NCBI GenBank assembly: GCA_903918885.1
Contig: CAIXFY010000002.1
Span: forward strand, 1-37,181
DNA length: 37,181 bases
Source: an uncultured Verrucomicrobia subdivision 3 bacterium
GTDB taxonomy: Bacteria; Verrucomicrobiota; Verrucomicrobiia; Limisphaerales; UBA11358
Direction of reading: 5' to 3'
The notes below the pieces were generated by a model. It had not been told where the DNA came from, made no database searches, and worked only from the letters and a program-made list of their open reading frames with translations. The first letter of the stretch is position 1. Each line of letters begins with the position of its first letter. Both the position numbers and the translations under genes were made by a program. Shown piece by piece: positions 21,551-28,779 of this stretch.

Positions 21551-22936
21551 TTAGAATTTCCACATCAGGTCGGCCATAAAATGGACGGAGCCGGTCTTGG
21601 ATTCACCAGTTTGGTTGATCAAGTCATCAAGAAACGCGGAGGCGGTGAAGGACAGCGAATCGGTAAAGGAATAGACGCCTTTAATCAAGTGGCCGCGGAC
21701 GTTGGTGCCGCCGACATAGCCTTTGAGACCCAAGCCCGGATTGTTGGGCGTGTTCGGGCTGGAATAATAAGCACCGAAGTCGTCGTCCACCATCTGGTCA
21801 TACCAGGCATCGGCTTCGAGGTATTCGTAACGGTAGGTTAAATCCCAAGTTTTCTTGGCACCGGATTTGCCGAAGGTTAAGCCAACCCAATAGGCGTTGT
21901 TGTTATTTGGCGCACCTGGATTATTAATGGCTTCAGCTGCCAGCTTCACAGGGAATGCGCCGGTGTAGAGGAACGGTCCGTTGTCAAAGGTATAGGTCAC
22001 GCTCGCATCGGCGATGATCGGCGTGTAGTTGTATTTCAGGATGTCGCTGCTGCCATTGACGGTGCTGTTAACGCGCGTGTTGCCCTGATTGACGTAAGGG
22101 ACGTTATTAGTGCCAAGCTGATTCGGGGTCATAATGGCCAGTGCGCCCACGCCAACGCTGCTCGACCATTTGTCATTCCACTTCGCGTTCCATTGAATCT
22201 GGGCACCATACATATACGGATCCTGGGTTGAGCTAGATTCTTCATCCATCACAAAGAAGCCGCTGGCAAAGGCGATGTTGTGCTTGTCGTTGATGGTGTA
22301 GCCGCCGGTCAATGCCAGACCTTCGGGCGTGATGTCTGGGTCGAACACCATCGGCGTGAACTGGAACGGGTTGTCCATTTTACCCACGGTTAGTGCGAGG
22401 AGTTTACCATCGCTGTTGATCATCGTCCATTTGCCGTAGGCGGCGTCGAAGTAAACCATCTTCTTCGTAAAATTGTCCTGCATCGTGGTGTTGCCGGAAA
22501 CGACATTGCCGTTCGGCACTGTGGAACCTTTGATGCTCGTGGGATCGGCCGATGTCAGGCGAAAGCCTGCTTCCAAATTGTCCAACATGTTCACCGTCAA
22601 TCCGGCGCGGATGCGGTAGCGCAGACGGGCGCGGTCGATATATGCAGCGTTGTTGGCTCCAAATTGCTCAAAACGGCCGCGCACATCGCCACTGATTTTA
22701 TAGCTGCTCACCCAGTCCGGCATGCCGGTCTTGGCGGCAAAGGCCGTCTTAAAATCCTTGTCTGCCTCGGTGCGGAGATCTTTTGCTTCATCCACCGTGA
22801 GGACTCCTTTATCGACCAGTTTGTCGATGAGCGCGTCGGAAGATTGCGCGTGAGTTTGAGAAGTGAAGGCAGCCAGCGCCGCTGCGCTAGCGAACAATGC
22901 GAGTTTGGTCGTATTTTTAGTTTTTATGGTTTTCAT
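21551..22936 (-). CDS. Putative outer-membrane porin of the phosphate operon
   Basis: The 461-residue product has a signal peptide (A-L-F-A-S-A-A-A-L-A-A-F-T, cleavage after T-H-A, ~30), then a short helical segment L-I-D-K-L-V-D-K-G-V-L-T-V-D-E-A-K-D-L that resembles the periplasmic anchor or coiled part of porins. A long stretch of alternating beta strands follows (F-E-Q-F-G..., R-A-R-L-R-Y-R-I-R-A-G-L), ending in aromatic F (M-W-K-F), the beta-barrel assembly signal. It fits the putative-porin families (Porin_5/OprO-OprP-like). Position directly upstream of pstS and the upstream Pho-box-like array suggest phosphate uptake across the outer membrane. Substrate is inferred from context only. 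Confidence 0.85.
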   Translation of the reverse strand: MKTIKTKNTTKLALFASAAALAAFTSQTHAQSSDALIDKLVDKGVLTVDEAKDLRTEADKDFKTAFAAKTGMPDWVSSYKISGDVRGRFEQFGANNAAYIDRARLRYRIRAGLTVNMLDNLEAGFRLTSADPTSIKGSTVPNGNVVSGNTTMQDNFTKKMVYFDAAYGKWTMINSDGKLLALTVGKMDNPFQFTPMVFDPDITPEGLALTGGYTINDKHNIAFASGFFVMDEESSSTQDPYMYGAQIQWNAKWNDKWSSSVGVGALAIMTPNQLGTNNVPYVNQGNTRVNSTVNGSSDILKYNYTPIIADASVTYTFDNGPFLYTGAFPVKLAAEAINNPGAPNNNNAYWVGLTFGKSGAKKTWDLTYRYEYLEADAWYDQMVDDDFGAYYSSPNTPNNPGLGLKGYVGGTNVRGHLIKGVYSFTDSLSFTASAFLDDLINQTGESKTGSVHFMADLMWKF

Positions 22937-22975
22937 GTTATTTTGTCGGAAAACGCAGACAAGCTCACAACATCA

Positions 22976-23015
22976 TGTTACGGAAATATGTCTTAATTGT
23001 TACAATCGTGTTACG
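22976..23015 (-). promoter_or_regulatory. Array of four 11-nt-phased Pho-box-like repeats before the porin
   Basis: On the minus strand the array reads CGTAACA-4-TGTAACA-4-AGACATA-4-CGTAACA, units at 23015, 23004, 22993 and 22982 with exactly 4-nt spacers. Three units share GTAACA. Phasing of 7-nt units every 11 nt is the arrangement bound by PhoB dimers in tandem. It ends 40 nt before the porin ATG, a position suited to activation. Confidence 0.65.
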
Positions 23016-23099
23016 ATTATTGTGGGTGAGGTAATTAGGAAAAATACAACCGCGTAAAAGCACCGATGCAGCGTAACTGCAAACGATCAAAAAATCCGC

Positions 23100-23843
23100 T
23101 CACCAAGTCGAGTAGAAGCCGAAATACCAGAGCGTATGCCGGTCGCCGGCCACGCTATGTCCTGCGCTGAAGAGCAGGCTGAAATGCTCATTGAGATTGT
23201 AGGAACCACCGAAATTGAGTGCGGCAAATCCCTTGTCCCCATCAGCCATCGCGCCCTGCGCGAAAATTTCGCCGCCGAGTGACAGGCGTTCGCCGAACGC
23301 GCGCTGCACCATCCAACCGCCGAACGGATAATCGCGCTGGCCGGGCGCGGAATTCAAGGCCACGCCGCCGCCACCGTAAGTGGTCCATGGCCCGAAACTT
23401 TTCTGAATCCATAGCGGCAAACGGAACCACGCGCGACCGTTGCCCAAACCACGACTGGCGTCGCCTGTCGGTAATTCAACCATTGGGAAAATCCCAATTT
23501 GCGGCCAGCCGTTGGTTTCGTGGAGAAAGCGGTATTTGATGCCGAACTCGGTGTCGCCCAAACCGGAAACCGTCGGCGCGCCGTTGCCGCCCACGGTGGT
23601 CATGGGCACAACCAAGTGCAGTTGGGTGTCCGGTAGCACGCCATAATTCAATTCCATCGCTGGACCGTTGATAGCGTAATCGTCTTGGCCGTGATCGCCG
23701 TTGGCAAAAAGATAAGCTTCCCAATGTTGGTAATCCACGGGCGCCGGGTCATCGGTCAGAAATGGCGGGCCAGCAAAAGTTCGGGTGACCAAAAACAAAT
23801 CAAGACAAACGGCCAAGACAATAAATTGGGCGACGAGTTTCAT
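23100..23843 (-). CDS. Outer-membrane beta-barrel protein (phenol-degradation/MetA-pathway-like family)
   Basis: The 247-residue product has a signal peptide (M-K-L-V-A-Q-F-I-V-L-A-V-C-L-D-L-F-L, cleavage near T-F-A, ~24). The mature start G-P-P-F-L-T-D-D-P-A-P-V-D is a hallmark of a barrel family often labelled 'transporter' or MetA-pathway of phenol degradation. Amphipathic strands follow and the chain ends in an aromatic residue (Y-S-T-W). Function unknown; exported to the outer membrane is the safe reading. It is the downstream neighbour of the porin but separated by its own upstream region (23844-24005), shared with the divergent gene at 24006. Confidence 0.8.
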   Translation of the reverse strand: MKLVAQFIVLAVCLDLFLVTRTFAGPPFLTDDPAPVDYQHWEAYLFANGDHGQDDYAINGPAMELNYGVLPDTQLHLVVPMTTVGGNGAPTVSGLGDTEFGIKYRFLHETNGWPQIGIFPMVELPTGDASRGLGNGRAWFRLPLWIQKSFGPWTTYGGGGVALNSAPGQRDYPFGGWMVQRAFGERLSLGGEIFAQGAMADGDKGFAALNFGGSYNLNEHFSLLFSAGHSVAGDRHTLWYFGFYSTW

Positions 23844-24005
23844 AAATTTTCTGCGCGCGGCGGCACAAGTTAAGAAGAGAAGCCAAGTTCACGCAATCCG
23901 TTTTTGAGATTGGCGGTCTGTTTAATTTCGCGCTCGCGTCGCGATTTTCTTGATTGTAACCTTGGCCATTCCGTCGGCGTCCTTTCTGCAACTAATAACC
24001 GTGAT

Positions 24006-24467
24006 ATGAATGCGAATGAAATAATCCTGATGTGCCATGTAATGTTTGGCGTTGGCTGTCTGCTCGCGAGCGTCTGGGTTTTTGTGGAGGCCTTGAACGC
24101 TTCCCCAACCAATCAGGCGCGCATCCGCAAGGTGAGTCTGACCGCCGCCGCCAGCATGTGGCTGGCATTTGTGTTTGGCGGCTACTGGTATGTCAATTTC
24201 TACAAGGCCGACAAGGCGGTTATCCTAAAAGGCCCGTGGCCGTTTGCGCACAATTTCTTCATGGAATCCAAAGAGCATCTAGTCATCATGCTGCTGCTGC
24301 TGGTCACCTATCTGCCCATCGTCGCGGCGACTAATTTGGCGCCCAACAAGGACGCGCGCCGCATGGTGCTGTGGGTCGCCGGGCTGATTGTGATGCTGAC
24401 CCTGATGATGGAAGGTCACGGCGCCATGATTGCGATGGGTGTGAAAATGGGATTGCTGGCACGCTAA
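24006..24467 (+). CDS. Membrane protein of unknown function (four helices)
   Basis: The 153-residue product has four hydrophobic helices: I-L-M-C-H-V-M-F-G-V-G-C-L-L-A-S-V-W-V-F, A-A-S-M-W-L-A-F-V-F-G-G-Y-W-Y, L-V-I-M-L-L-L-L-V-T-Y-L-P-I-V and V-L-W-V-A-G-L-I-V-M-L-T-L. Conserved-looking polar residues are histidines in C-H-V and H-G-A-M and the K-E-H-L motif. I do not recognise a named family. ATG at 24006 is preferred to an upstream in-frame start, because the extra 34 residues look like non-coding sequence. It is followed 21 bases later by a second small membrane protein, and the two probably form an operon. Confidence 0.75.
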   Translation: MNANEIILMCHVMFGVGCLLASVWVFVEALNASPTNQARIRKVSLTAAASMWLAFVFGGYWYVNFYKADKAVILKGPWPFAHNFFMESKEHLVIMLLLLVTYLPIVAATNLAPNKDARRMVLWVAGLIVMLTLMMEGHGAMIAMGVKMGLLAR

Positions 24468-24488
24468 AAATAAAACCGGAAAACCAAT

Positions 24489-24809
24489 ATGGAAAACTCC
24501 CAACTTTCAAAATACACGACCTCATTCGGACTCGCCGTGGCGCTGGCCAGCGTGGCCAATGCCGTGCTGGTGGTGATTAAGGAAAAATCCCCGGATATGC
24601 AGTCGGCGATGCAAAAAATCACCGGCCATCATTGGGTGACGCACAGCGTGATTGTTCTGGGCGTGTTTGTTCTTTCCGGCTGGCTTTTTTCACGGGCCAA
24701 CGCTGGTCAAGGCATCAAGCTCACCACGAGCAGCCTGCTTCGCACCCTCGTCGCGGGCGTCGCCACCGGCGCACTGATTATTGTTGGATTCTACCTCTTC
24801 GCCGACTGA
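24489..24809 (+). CDS. Small membrane protein of unknown function (three helices)
   Basis: The 106-residue product has three helices: F-G-L-A-V-A-L-A-S-V-A-N-A-V-L-V-V-I, H-S-V-I-V-L-G-V-F-V-L-S-G-W-L-F and L-V-A-G-V-A-T-G-A-L-I-I-V-G-F-Y-L-F. The loop K-I-T-G-H-H-W-V-T-H-S contains three histidines next to the second helix, which could bind metal or haem, but this is speculation. It appears paired with the upstream membrane protein. No named family recognised; I recall similar pairs in other environmental genomes. Confidence 0.75.
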   Translation: MENSQLSKYTTSFGLAVALASVANAVLVVIKEKSPDMQSAMQKITGHHWVTHSVIVLGVFVLSGWLFSRANAGQGIKLTTSSLLRTLVAGVATGALIIVGFYLFAD

Positions 24810-24839
24810 TTGGCGTTCGGTGCCGGAAAAGTCGCACGG

Positions 24840-25574
24840 CTAGGCGGAGTTCCCAGGCCTCCGCTCAAACCGACCTACGGATAGGAAGTGAATTGTTTGA
24901 CCAATGGCCTTTCGGTTGTGCATGAGAAACGGGTGGGTGGCATGGATTACGAGATGATCAGCCATCCCTTTGAGTTTGGTGCGCTCGACTGAAACCTTAC
25001 CATCGTCGCGCCCGGGAATGAGCAGACTGTTGATCCAGTTGATGGAACGGTCGCCGGCAATCACTCCTACACAACAACTCACCGGGCCGAGTTGGTTTGG
25101 TGTGGAATTTTCATCCGTGCCCAGTTCGCTACCCGCCGGGCCGTTGAGTTTCTTGAAGAGCCACCAAGAACCCAGTTTGTCCACTACTTCGCTACCTTGG
25201 TTGGGCGGGCCGAGCATCACCACGCGGCCAAGGTTTTGAATGGTGTGACGCGACAGATAGCTCCGCACCAAAATCCCGCCGAGCGAGTGCGTAACGAAAT
25301 GAATTTTGACCGCACCAGATTTTTCGGTGTCCGCCAGCGCGCGGCCAATCGCGTCTTCGCTCAACGCATCAATCGCCGCCGTGCGCGACGGATAATCCAC
25401 ATTCAAGACGCGATAACCCGACGCGGACAGAGCACGTTCCATCGGAGCCATCGAGTGGCTCGTGCGGCACAAGCCGTGCAGTAGAATCACGCATTCTTGA
25501 TTTTCAGTCGCCGAAGCGGGCAGGGGAGATGTTGCCATGGCGATGATGAGACAAATCTTTCTTAAGAAAATCAT
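24840..25574 (-). CDS. Secreted alpha/beta-hydrolase (lipase/esterase-like)
   Basis: The 244-residue product starts with a probable signal peptide (F-L-R-K-I-C-L-I-I-A-M-A-T-S-P-L-P-A-S-A). The oxyanion motif V-I-L-L-H-G-L-C-R-T, the nucleophile elbow T-H-S-L-G-G (S97), acid D190/D191 (P-G-R-D-D-G-K-V) and H214 (A-T-H-P-F-L-M) give a full catalytic triad. The layout resembles lipase/PGAP1-like hydrolases. Its ATG overlaps the nadA stop by 4 bases, so it is translated from the nadA mRNA, although no metabolic link is apparent. Substrate unknown. Confidence 0.85.
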   Translation of the reverse strand: MIFLRKICLIIAMATSPLPASATENQECVILLHGLCRTSHSMAPMERALSASGYRVLNVDYPSRTAAIDALSEDAIGRALADTEKSGAVKIHFVTHSLGGILVRSYLSRHTIQNLGRVVMLGPPNQGSEVVDKLGSWWLFKKLNGPAGSELGTDENSTPNQLGPVSCCVGVIAGDRSINWINSLLIPGRDDGKVSVERTKLKGMADHLVIHATHPFLMHNRKAIGQTIHFLSVGRFERRPGNSA

Positions 25575-26587
25575 CCCGCATTCTCAATCGGTTTCGCCGA
25601 AATCTCTAGCATCCGCTCAATTGGCAGGCGGGCGCGCTGGATGATTTCGGGCGGCAGCTCCACACGCGGCGAGAGTTTCTTCATGCAGTCGCGGACTTTT
25701 TCGAGCGTATTCATCTTCATGAATTTGCACTCACTGCAACGACAGCCGTCCGTTGGTAGCTTCAGCGCATTGAACACCGGCGCGCAGAGAAATTCTTTTT
25801 CCGGACATTCCTTCTGCATCCGGTGAATGATGCCCGATTCCGTCACGATGACAAAACGCTTCGCCGGACTCGTCTTGCAGTAGGTGATCATCTTCTCCGT
25901 GGAACAAACCGCGTCCGCCAGTTCGCGCACCTCGCGCAAGCTCTCTGGGTGGACAATAATTTTCGCATCGGGAAATTGTTTCTTCGCCGCCAGCACCTGC
26001 TTGCGCTGAAACTCGACGTGCGCGTAACAATTCCCTTTCCACAGCGTCATCGGGCGGCCCGTCTGCTCCATCACCCATTGGCCGAGATTTTCATCCGGCA
26101 CGAACAGCAAGTCTTTGTCTTTCGGCGCGGCGTTGACGATGCGTTCCGCGTTGCCGCTGGTGACGATGACATTGCACAACGCCTTCACCGCCGCACTGCA
26201 ATTGATGTAGGCAATCGTCCAGAAATTCGGATTCGTCGCCTGCAACGCCGCGAGTTTTTCCGCCGGACAGCTTTCTTCCAGCGAACAACCGGCGTCGCGA
26301 TCCGGCAGCACGACAATTTTGTTCGGATTTAAAATCTTCGCCGTCTCCGCCATGAAATGCACGCCGCAGAACACGATGACATCCGCGCTGGTCTGTGCCG
26401 CCTGCTGCGCGAGGCCGAGGGAATCGCCGACGAAATCCGCGACGTCCTGAATCTCCGGCACCTGGTAATTGTGCGCGAGGATGACGGCGTTCAGTTGTTT
26501 CTTGAGCGTGAAAATTTCGTGCGCGAGTGGTTCGAATTTATTTCGAACCATCACCGCGCGCGGCTGCATTTCCAAAATATCAATCAC
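25571..26587 (-). CDS. nadA: Quinolinate synthase
   Basis: Condenses iminoaspartate with dihydroxyacetone phosphate to quinolinate in NAD synthesis, using a [4Fe-4S] cluster. The 338-residue product has the three pseudo-repeats. Cluster ligands are readily assigned as C101 (D-A-G-C-S-L-E-E-S-C-P), C187 (G-N-C-Y-A-H-V) and C287 of the C-terminal C-R-C-S-E-C (282-287) before K-F-M-K-M-N. A-H-N-Y-Q-V-P-E-I-Q-D and D-S-L-G-L-A complete the substrate site. Partners nadB and nadC are not nearby. Several N-terminal Met codons are possible; the first at 26587 was kept. Confidence 0.95.
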   Translation of the reverse strand: MIDILEMQPRAVMVRNKFEPLAHEIFTLKKQLNAVILAHNYQVPEIQDVADFVGDSLGLAQQAAQTSADVIVFCGVHFMAETAKILNPNKIVVLPDRDAGCSLEESCPAEKLAALQATNPNFWTIAYINCSAAVKALCNVIVTSGNAERIVNAAPKDKDLLFVPDENLGQWVMEQTGRPMTLWKGNCYAHVEFQRKQVLAAKKQFPDAKIIVHPESLREVRELADAVCSTEKMITYCKTSPAKRFVIVTESGIIHRMQKECPEKEFLCAPVFNALKLPTDGCRCSECKFMKMNTLEKVRDCMKKLSPRVELPPEIIQRARLPIERMLEISAKPIENAG

Positions 26588-26608
26588 GCGCTGAAATTAC
26601 CGTGAATT

Positions 26609-27217
26609 TTATTTGTGTTCAACCTGTGTTTCATCCGTGGCCGATAAAATCCGCCACGATCCCGGCGGCAAATCACCGAGCCAGAAATTTCCAATTCTCA
26701 CGCGCATCAGTCGCAGCGTCGGATGGCCAATGGCCGCCGTCATGCGCCGCACTTGGCGGTTTTTGCCTTCGACGAGTTCCAAGCCAATCCAGCAATCCGG
26801 CACGGATTTGCGAAAACGAATGGGCGGAATTCTGGTAGGGACGGCGCGCTGCGCCGTCCGGTCATCGCAGCGCGATGACCCTACCTCCGGCTGCGGTTCC
26901 AGCAGCCACGCGCGGCAGGGCAAAGTCTTATGGCCTTGGATGACGAGACCGTTTTGCAGTTTGTCCAGCGCTTCGCGCGTCGGAATTTTTTCCACCTGCG
27001 CCCAATACTCACGCTCGTGCGCATGGCGCGGATTCAGCAGCCGGTCGTTCCAGCGCGCTTCGTCGCTCAAGAGCAACAGTCCCTCGGAATCCGCGTCCAG
27101 GCGGCCGATGGCATAGACGTTCTTTGGAAAACCAAATTCCGCCAGCGGACGATTGGGCGAGCCATCGCCGGTGAACTGCGACAGCACGCCGTAGGGTTTG
27201 TTGAAGGCAATCAGCAT
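26609..27217 (-). CDS. rluE: Pseudouridine synthase of the RluE/RsuA family, with an internal palindromic insertion
   Basis: Isomerises a uridine in rRNA. The 202-residue product starts M-L-I-A-F-N-K-P-Y-G-V-L-S-Q-F and has the catalytic motif G-R-L-D-A-D-S-E-G-L-L-L-L, then L-L-N-P-R-H-A-H-E-R-E-Y-W and the C-terminal G-K-N-R-Q-V-R-R-M-T-A-A-I-G-H-P-T-L-R-L. The N-terminal S4 domain is absent, as in RluE. Between E-P-Q-P and I-P-P-I-R-F an extra ~18 residues (E-V-G-S-S-R-C-D-D-R-T-A-Q-R-A-V-P-T) are encoded by a palindromic element (26834-26885) in frame. The start at 27217 was chosen because the longer frame to 27256 runs into a separate hairpin repeat. Confidence 0.88.
   Translation of the reverse strand: MLIAFNKPYGVLSQFTGDGSPNRPLAEFGFPKNVYAIGRLDADSEGLLLLSDEARWNDRLLNPRHAHEREYWAQVEKIPTREALDKLQNGLVIQGHKTLPCRAWLLEPQPEVGSSRCDDRTAQRAVPTRIPPIRFRKSVPDCWIGLELVEGKNRQVRRMTAAIGHPTLRLMRVRIGNFWLGDLPPGSWRILSATDETQVEHK
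26834..26885. repeat. 52-nt cloverleaf-like (REP-type) palindrome inside rluE
   Basis: Outer arms GGTAGG (26834-26839) and CCTACC (26880-26885) enclose two hairpins: ACGGCGC-GCT-GCGCCGT (26841-26857) and GTCATCGC-AGC-GCGATGAC (26861-26879). This Y-shaped layout is typical of dispersed REP or REP-doublet repeats. It sits within coding sequence and keeps the frame open. Confidence 0.8.
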
Positions 27218-27230
27218 TGCGTCCGATGAT

Positions 27231-27297
27231 TTAACCACCAAGACACCAAGACACAAAGTTTTTGTTTCCCTTTGTGCCTTGTCGCCTTTGTGGTTAA
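27231..27297. repeat. Imperfect palindrome with TTAACCAC ends between divergent genes
   Basis: Arms of 28 nt (27231-27258 and 27270-27297) match at about 23 of 28 positions with an 11-nt loop; the outermost TTAACCAC/GTGGTTAA is perfect. The left arm repeats CAAGACAC. It lies between the start of rluE (minus) and the HAD-Nudix gene (plus), ending 9 bases before the latter's GTG. I recall similar sequences scattered in many environmental genomes; it may be a dispersed repeat. Confidence 0.7.
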
Positions 27298-27306
27298 TTT
27301 CCCCGC

Positions 27307-28392
27307 GTGATCCGCAACATCATCTTCGACTGGTCGGGAACGCTCGTGGACGACTTGCCCGCCGTGCTGAAAGCATCCAACTACGTCCTCACGCAATCCG
27401 GGCGGCCGGCGATGTCGCTGGACAAGTTCCGCGCGGAATTTCAACTGCCATTCGCCAAATTTTACGACCGCCACACGCCCGATGTGTCCATGGATCAACT
27501 GGAGGCGTGGTTTCATGAGGAGTTCAGCCAGTCGCAAAGCTCGGTCGTCGAACTGCCGCACGCGCGGAAATTTCTGGAATTCTGCCGCGCCCGTAAGATC
27601 CGCACCTTTCTCTTGAGCACCGTCCACGGCGATTATTTTGCGACGCAATGCCAGGTCACCGGCTTCGATGCGTTTCTCGACAAGCCCTACACCGACGTCT
27701 GGGACAAGCGCGAAAAAATCCACGACATCCTCCGCGACAATAATCTCAAGCCCGACGAAACCCTGTTCATCGGCGACATGGAACACGACATCGAGACCGC
27801 CAAACACGGCGGCGTCCATTCCTGCGCCGTGCTGACCGGCTACAACACGCTCGACCAATTGCGCGCGGCCAAGCCGGACTTGATTGTCGAGCATCTGGAC
27901 GAGCTGAAGCGCGCGTTGGAGAAAAATAATTTCTGCCTCCCGTCAGTGCAAAATTCCGGCGAAGGCGAACCGCCGCTCGCCACCGTCGGCGCGCTGATTT
28001 TCAACGCCCGCAATGAGGCGCTGATGATCCGCACGCACAAGTGGTCCGGCAAATGGGGCATTCCCGGCGGCAAGATCAAGCGTGGCGAAACCGCCCTAGC
28101 CGCGCTGCGCCGCGAGATTTTGGAGGAGACCAATCTCAAGATCACGGAGATCGAATTTGTCATCGTGCAGGATTGCATCAGCTCGAAGGAATTTTACCGC
28201 GACGCGCATTTCGTGCTGCTGAACTACGTCTGCCGCGCGGTCGGGAAAAAGCTGAACGTGATTCTGAACGAGGAAGGCCGCGAGTTCAAATGGCTGAAAC
28301 TGGCCGACGCCAAAAAGCTCAAGCTGAACAAGCCGACGAAGATTTTGATCGAGGCGGTGGAGAAAAAGCGCAAAACCAAATCCCGAAAATAA
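27307..28392 (+). CDS. HAD-superfamily hydrolase fused to a Nudix hydrolase
   Basis: The 361-residue product joins two enzyme domains. Residues ~1-205 are a HAD phosphatase-like domain: motif I F-D-W-S-G-T-L-V-D (nucleophile D8), motif II L-L-S-T (S104), K126 and motif IV I-G-D-M-E-H-D (D157, D161). The usual second Asp of DxD is Ser10. Residues ~225-350 are a Nudix domain; its box runs from G255 with E261, R269-E270 and E273-E274 in place and N276 where Gly is usual. Start is GTG at 27307. The stop directly abuts the folB ATG with no gap. Together with FolB this suggests a role in dihydroneopterin triphosphate dephosphorylation (inference). Alternatives are a general house-cleaning nucleotide hydrolase. 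Confidence 0.85.
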   Translation: MIRNIIFDWSGTLVDDLPAVLKASNYVLTQSGRPAMSLDKFRAEFQLPFAKFYDRHTPDVSMDQLEAWFHEEFSQSQSSVVELPHARKFLEFCRARKIRTFLLSTVHGDYFATQCQVTGFDAFLDKPYTDVWDKREKIHDILRDNNLKPDETLFIGDMEHDIETAKHGGVHSCAVLTGYNTLDQLRAAKPDLIVEHLDELKRALEKNNFCLPSVQNSGEGEPPLATVGALIFNARNEALMIRTHKWSGKWGIPGGKIKRGETALAALRREILEETNLKITEIEFVIVQDCISSKEFYRDAHFVLLNYVCRAVGKKLNVILNEEGREFKWLKLADAKKLKLNKPTKILIEAVEKKRKTKSRK

Positions 28393-28740
28393 ATGGCCAG
28401 AATCTCCATCGTTGACCTCGAAGTGTTTTACCGCGTCGGCGTGCCGGACGCGGAACGCGCGCAGCCGCAGCGTTTGCTGCTCTCCGTGGAAATGGAGGCG
28501 GATTTTTCCGCCGCCGCGACCAGCGACGCCATCGCCGATACGATTGATTATTTTGCCGTCTCGCAGCGGCTCATGAAGTTCGGCGCCGGCCGCGAATGGA
28601 AGCTCATCGAAAAGCTGGCGGCCGATATCGCGGACGCCATCCTTGCGGAATTCAAGCCGCAAGCCGTTTTGGTTGAAGTGAAGAAATTCATCCTCCCGCA
28701 CACGCGGCATGTCGCCGTCTCGCTGACGCGGTCAAGGTGA
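28393..28740 (+). CDS. folB: Dihydroneopterin aldolase
   Basis: Cleaves 7,8-dihydroneopterin to 6-hydroxymethyl-dihydropterin and glycolaldehyde in folate synthesis. The 115-residue product has the family pattern: I-V-D-L-E-V-F-Y-R-V-G-V-P-D-A-E-R near the N-terminus (with the active-site Glu), D-T-I-D-Y-F-A-V-S in the middle, and V-L-V-E-V-K-K-F-I-L-P containing the active-site Lys near residue 97. Its ATG follows the stop of the HAD-Nudix gene with no intervening base, so the two are translated as a unit. No other folate gene is in the window. Confidence 0.9.
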   Translation: MARISIVDLEVFYRVGVPDAERAQPQRLLLSVEMEADFSAAATSDAIADTIDYFAVSQRLMKFGAGREWKLIEKLAADIADAILAEFKPQAVLVEVKKFILPHTRHVAVSLTRSR

Positions 28741-28779
28741 ACAACGGGAAGTTTTGCAGCCTATCTTGGTGACGGCACA

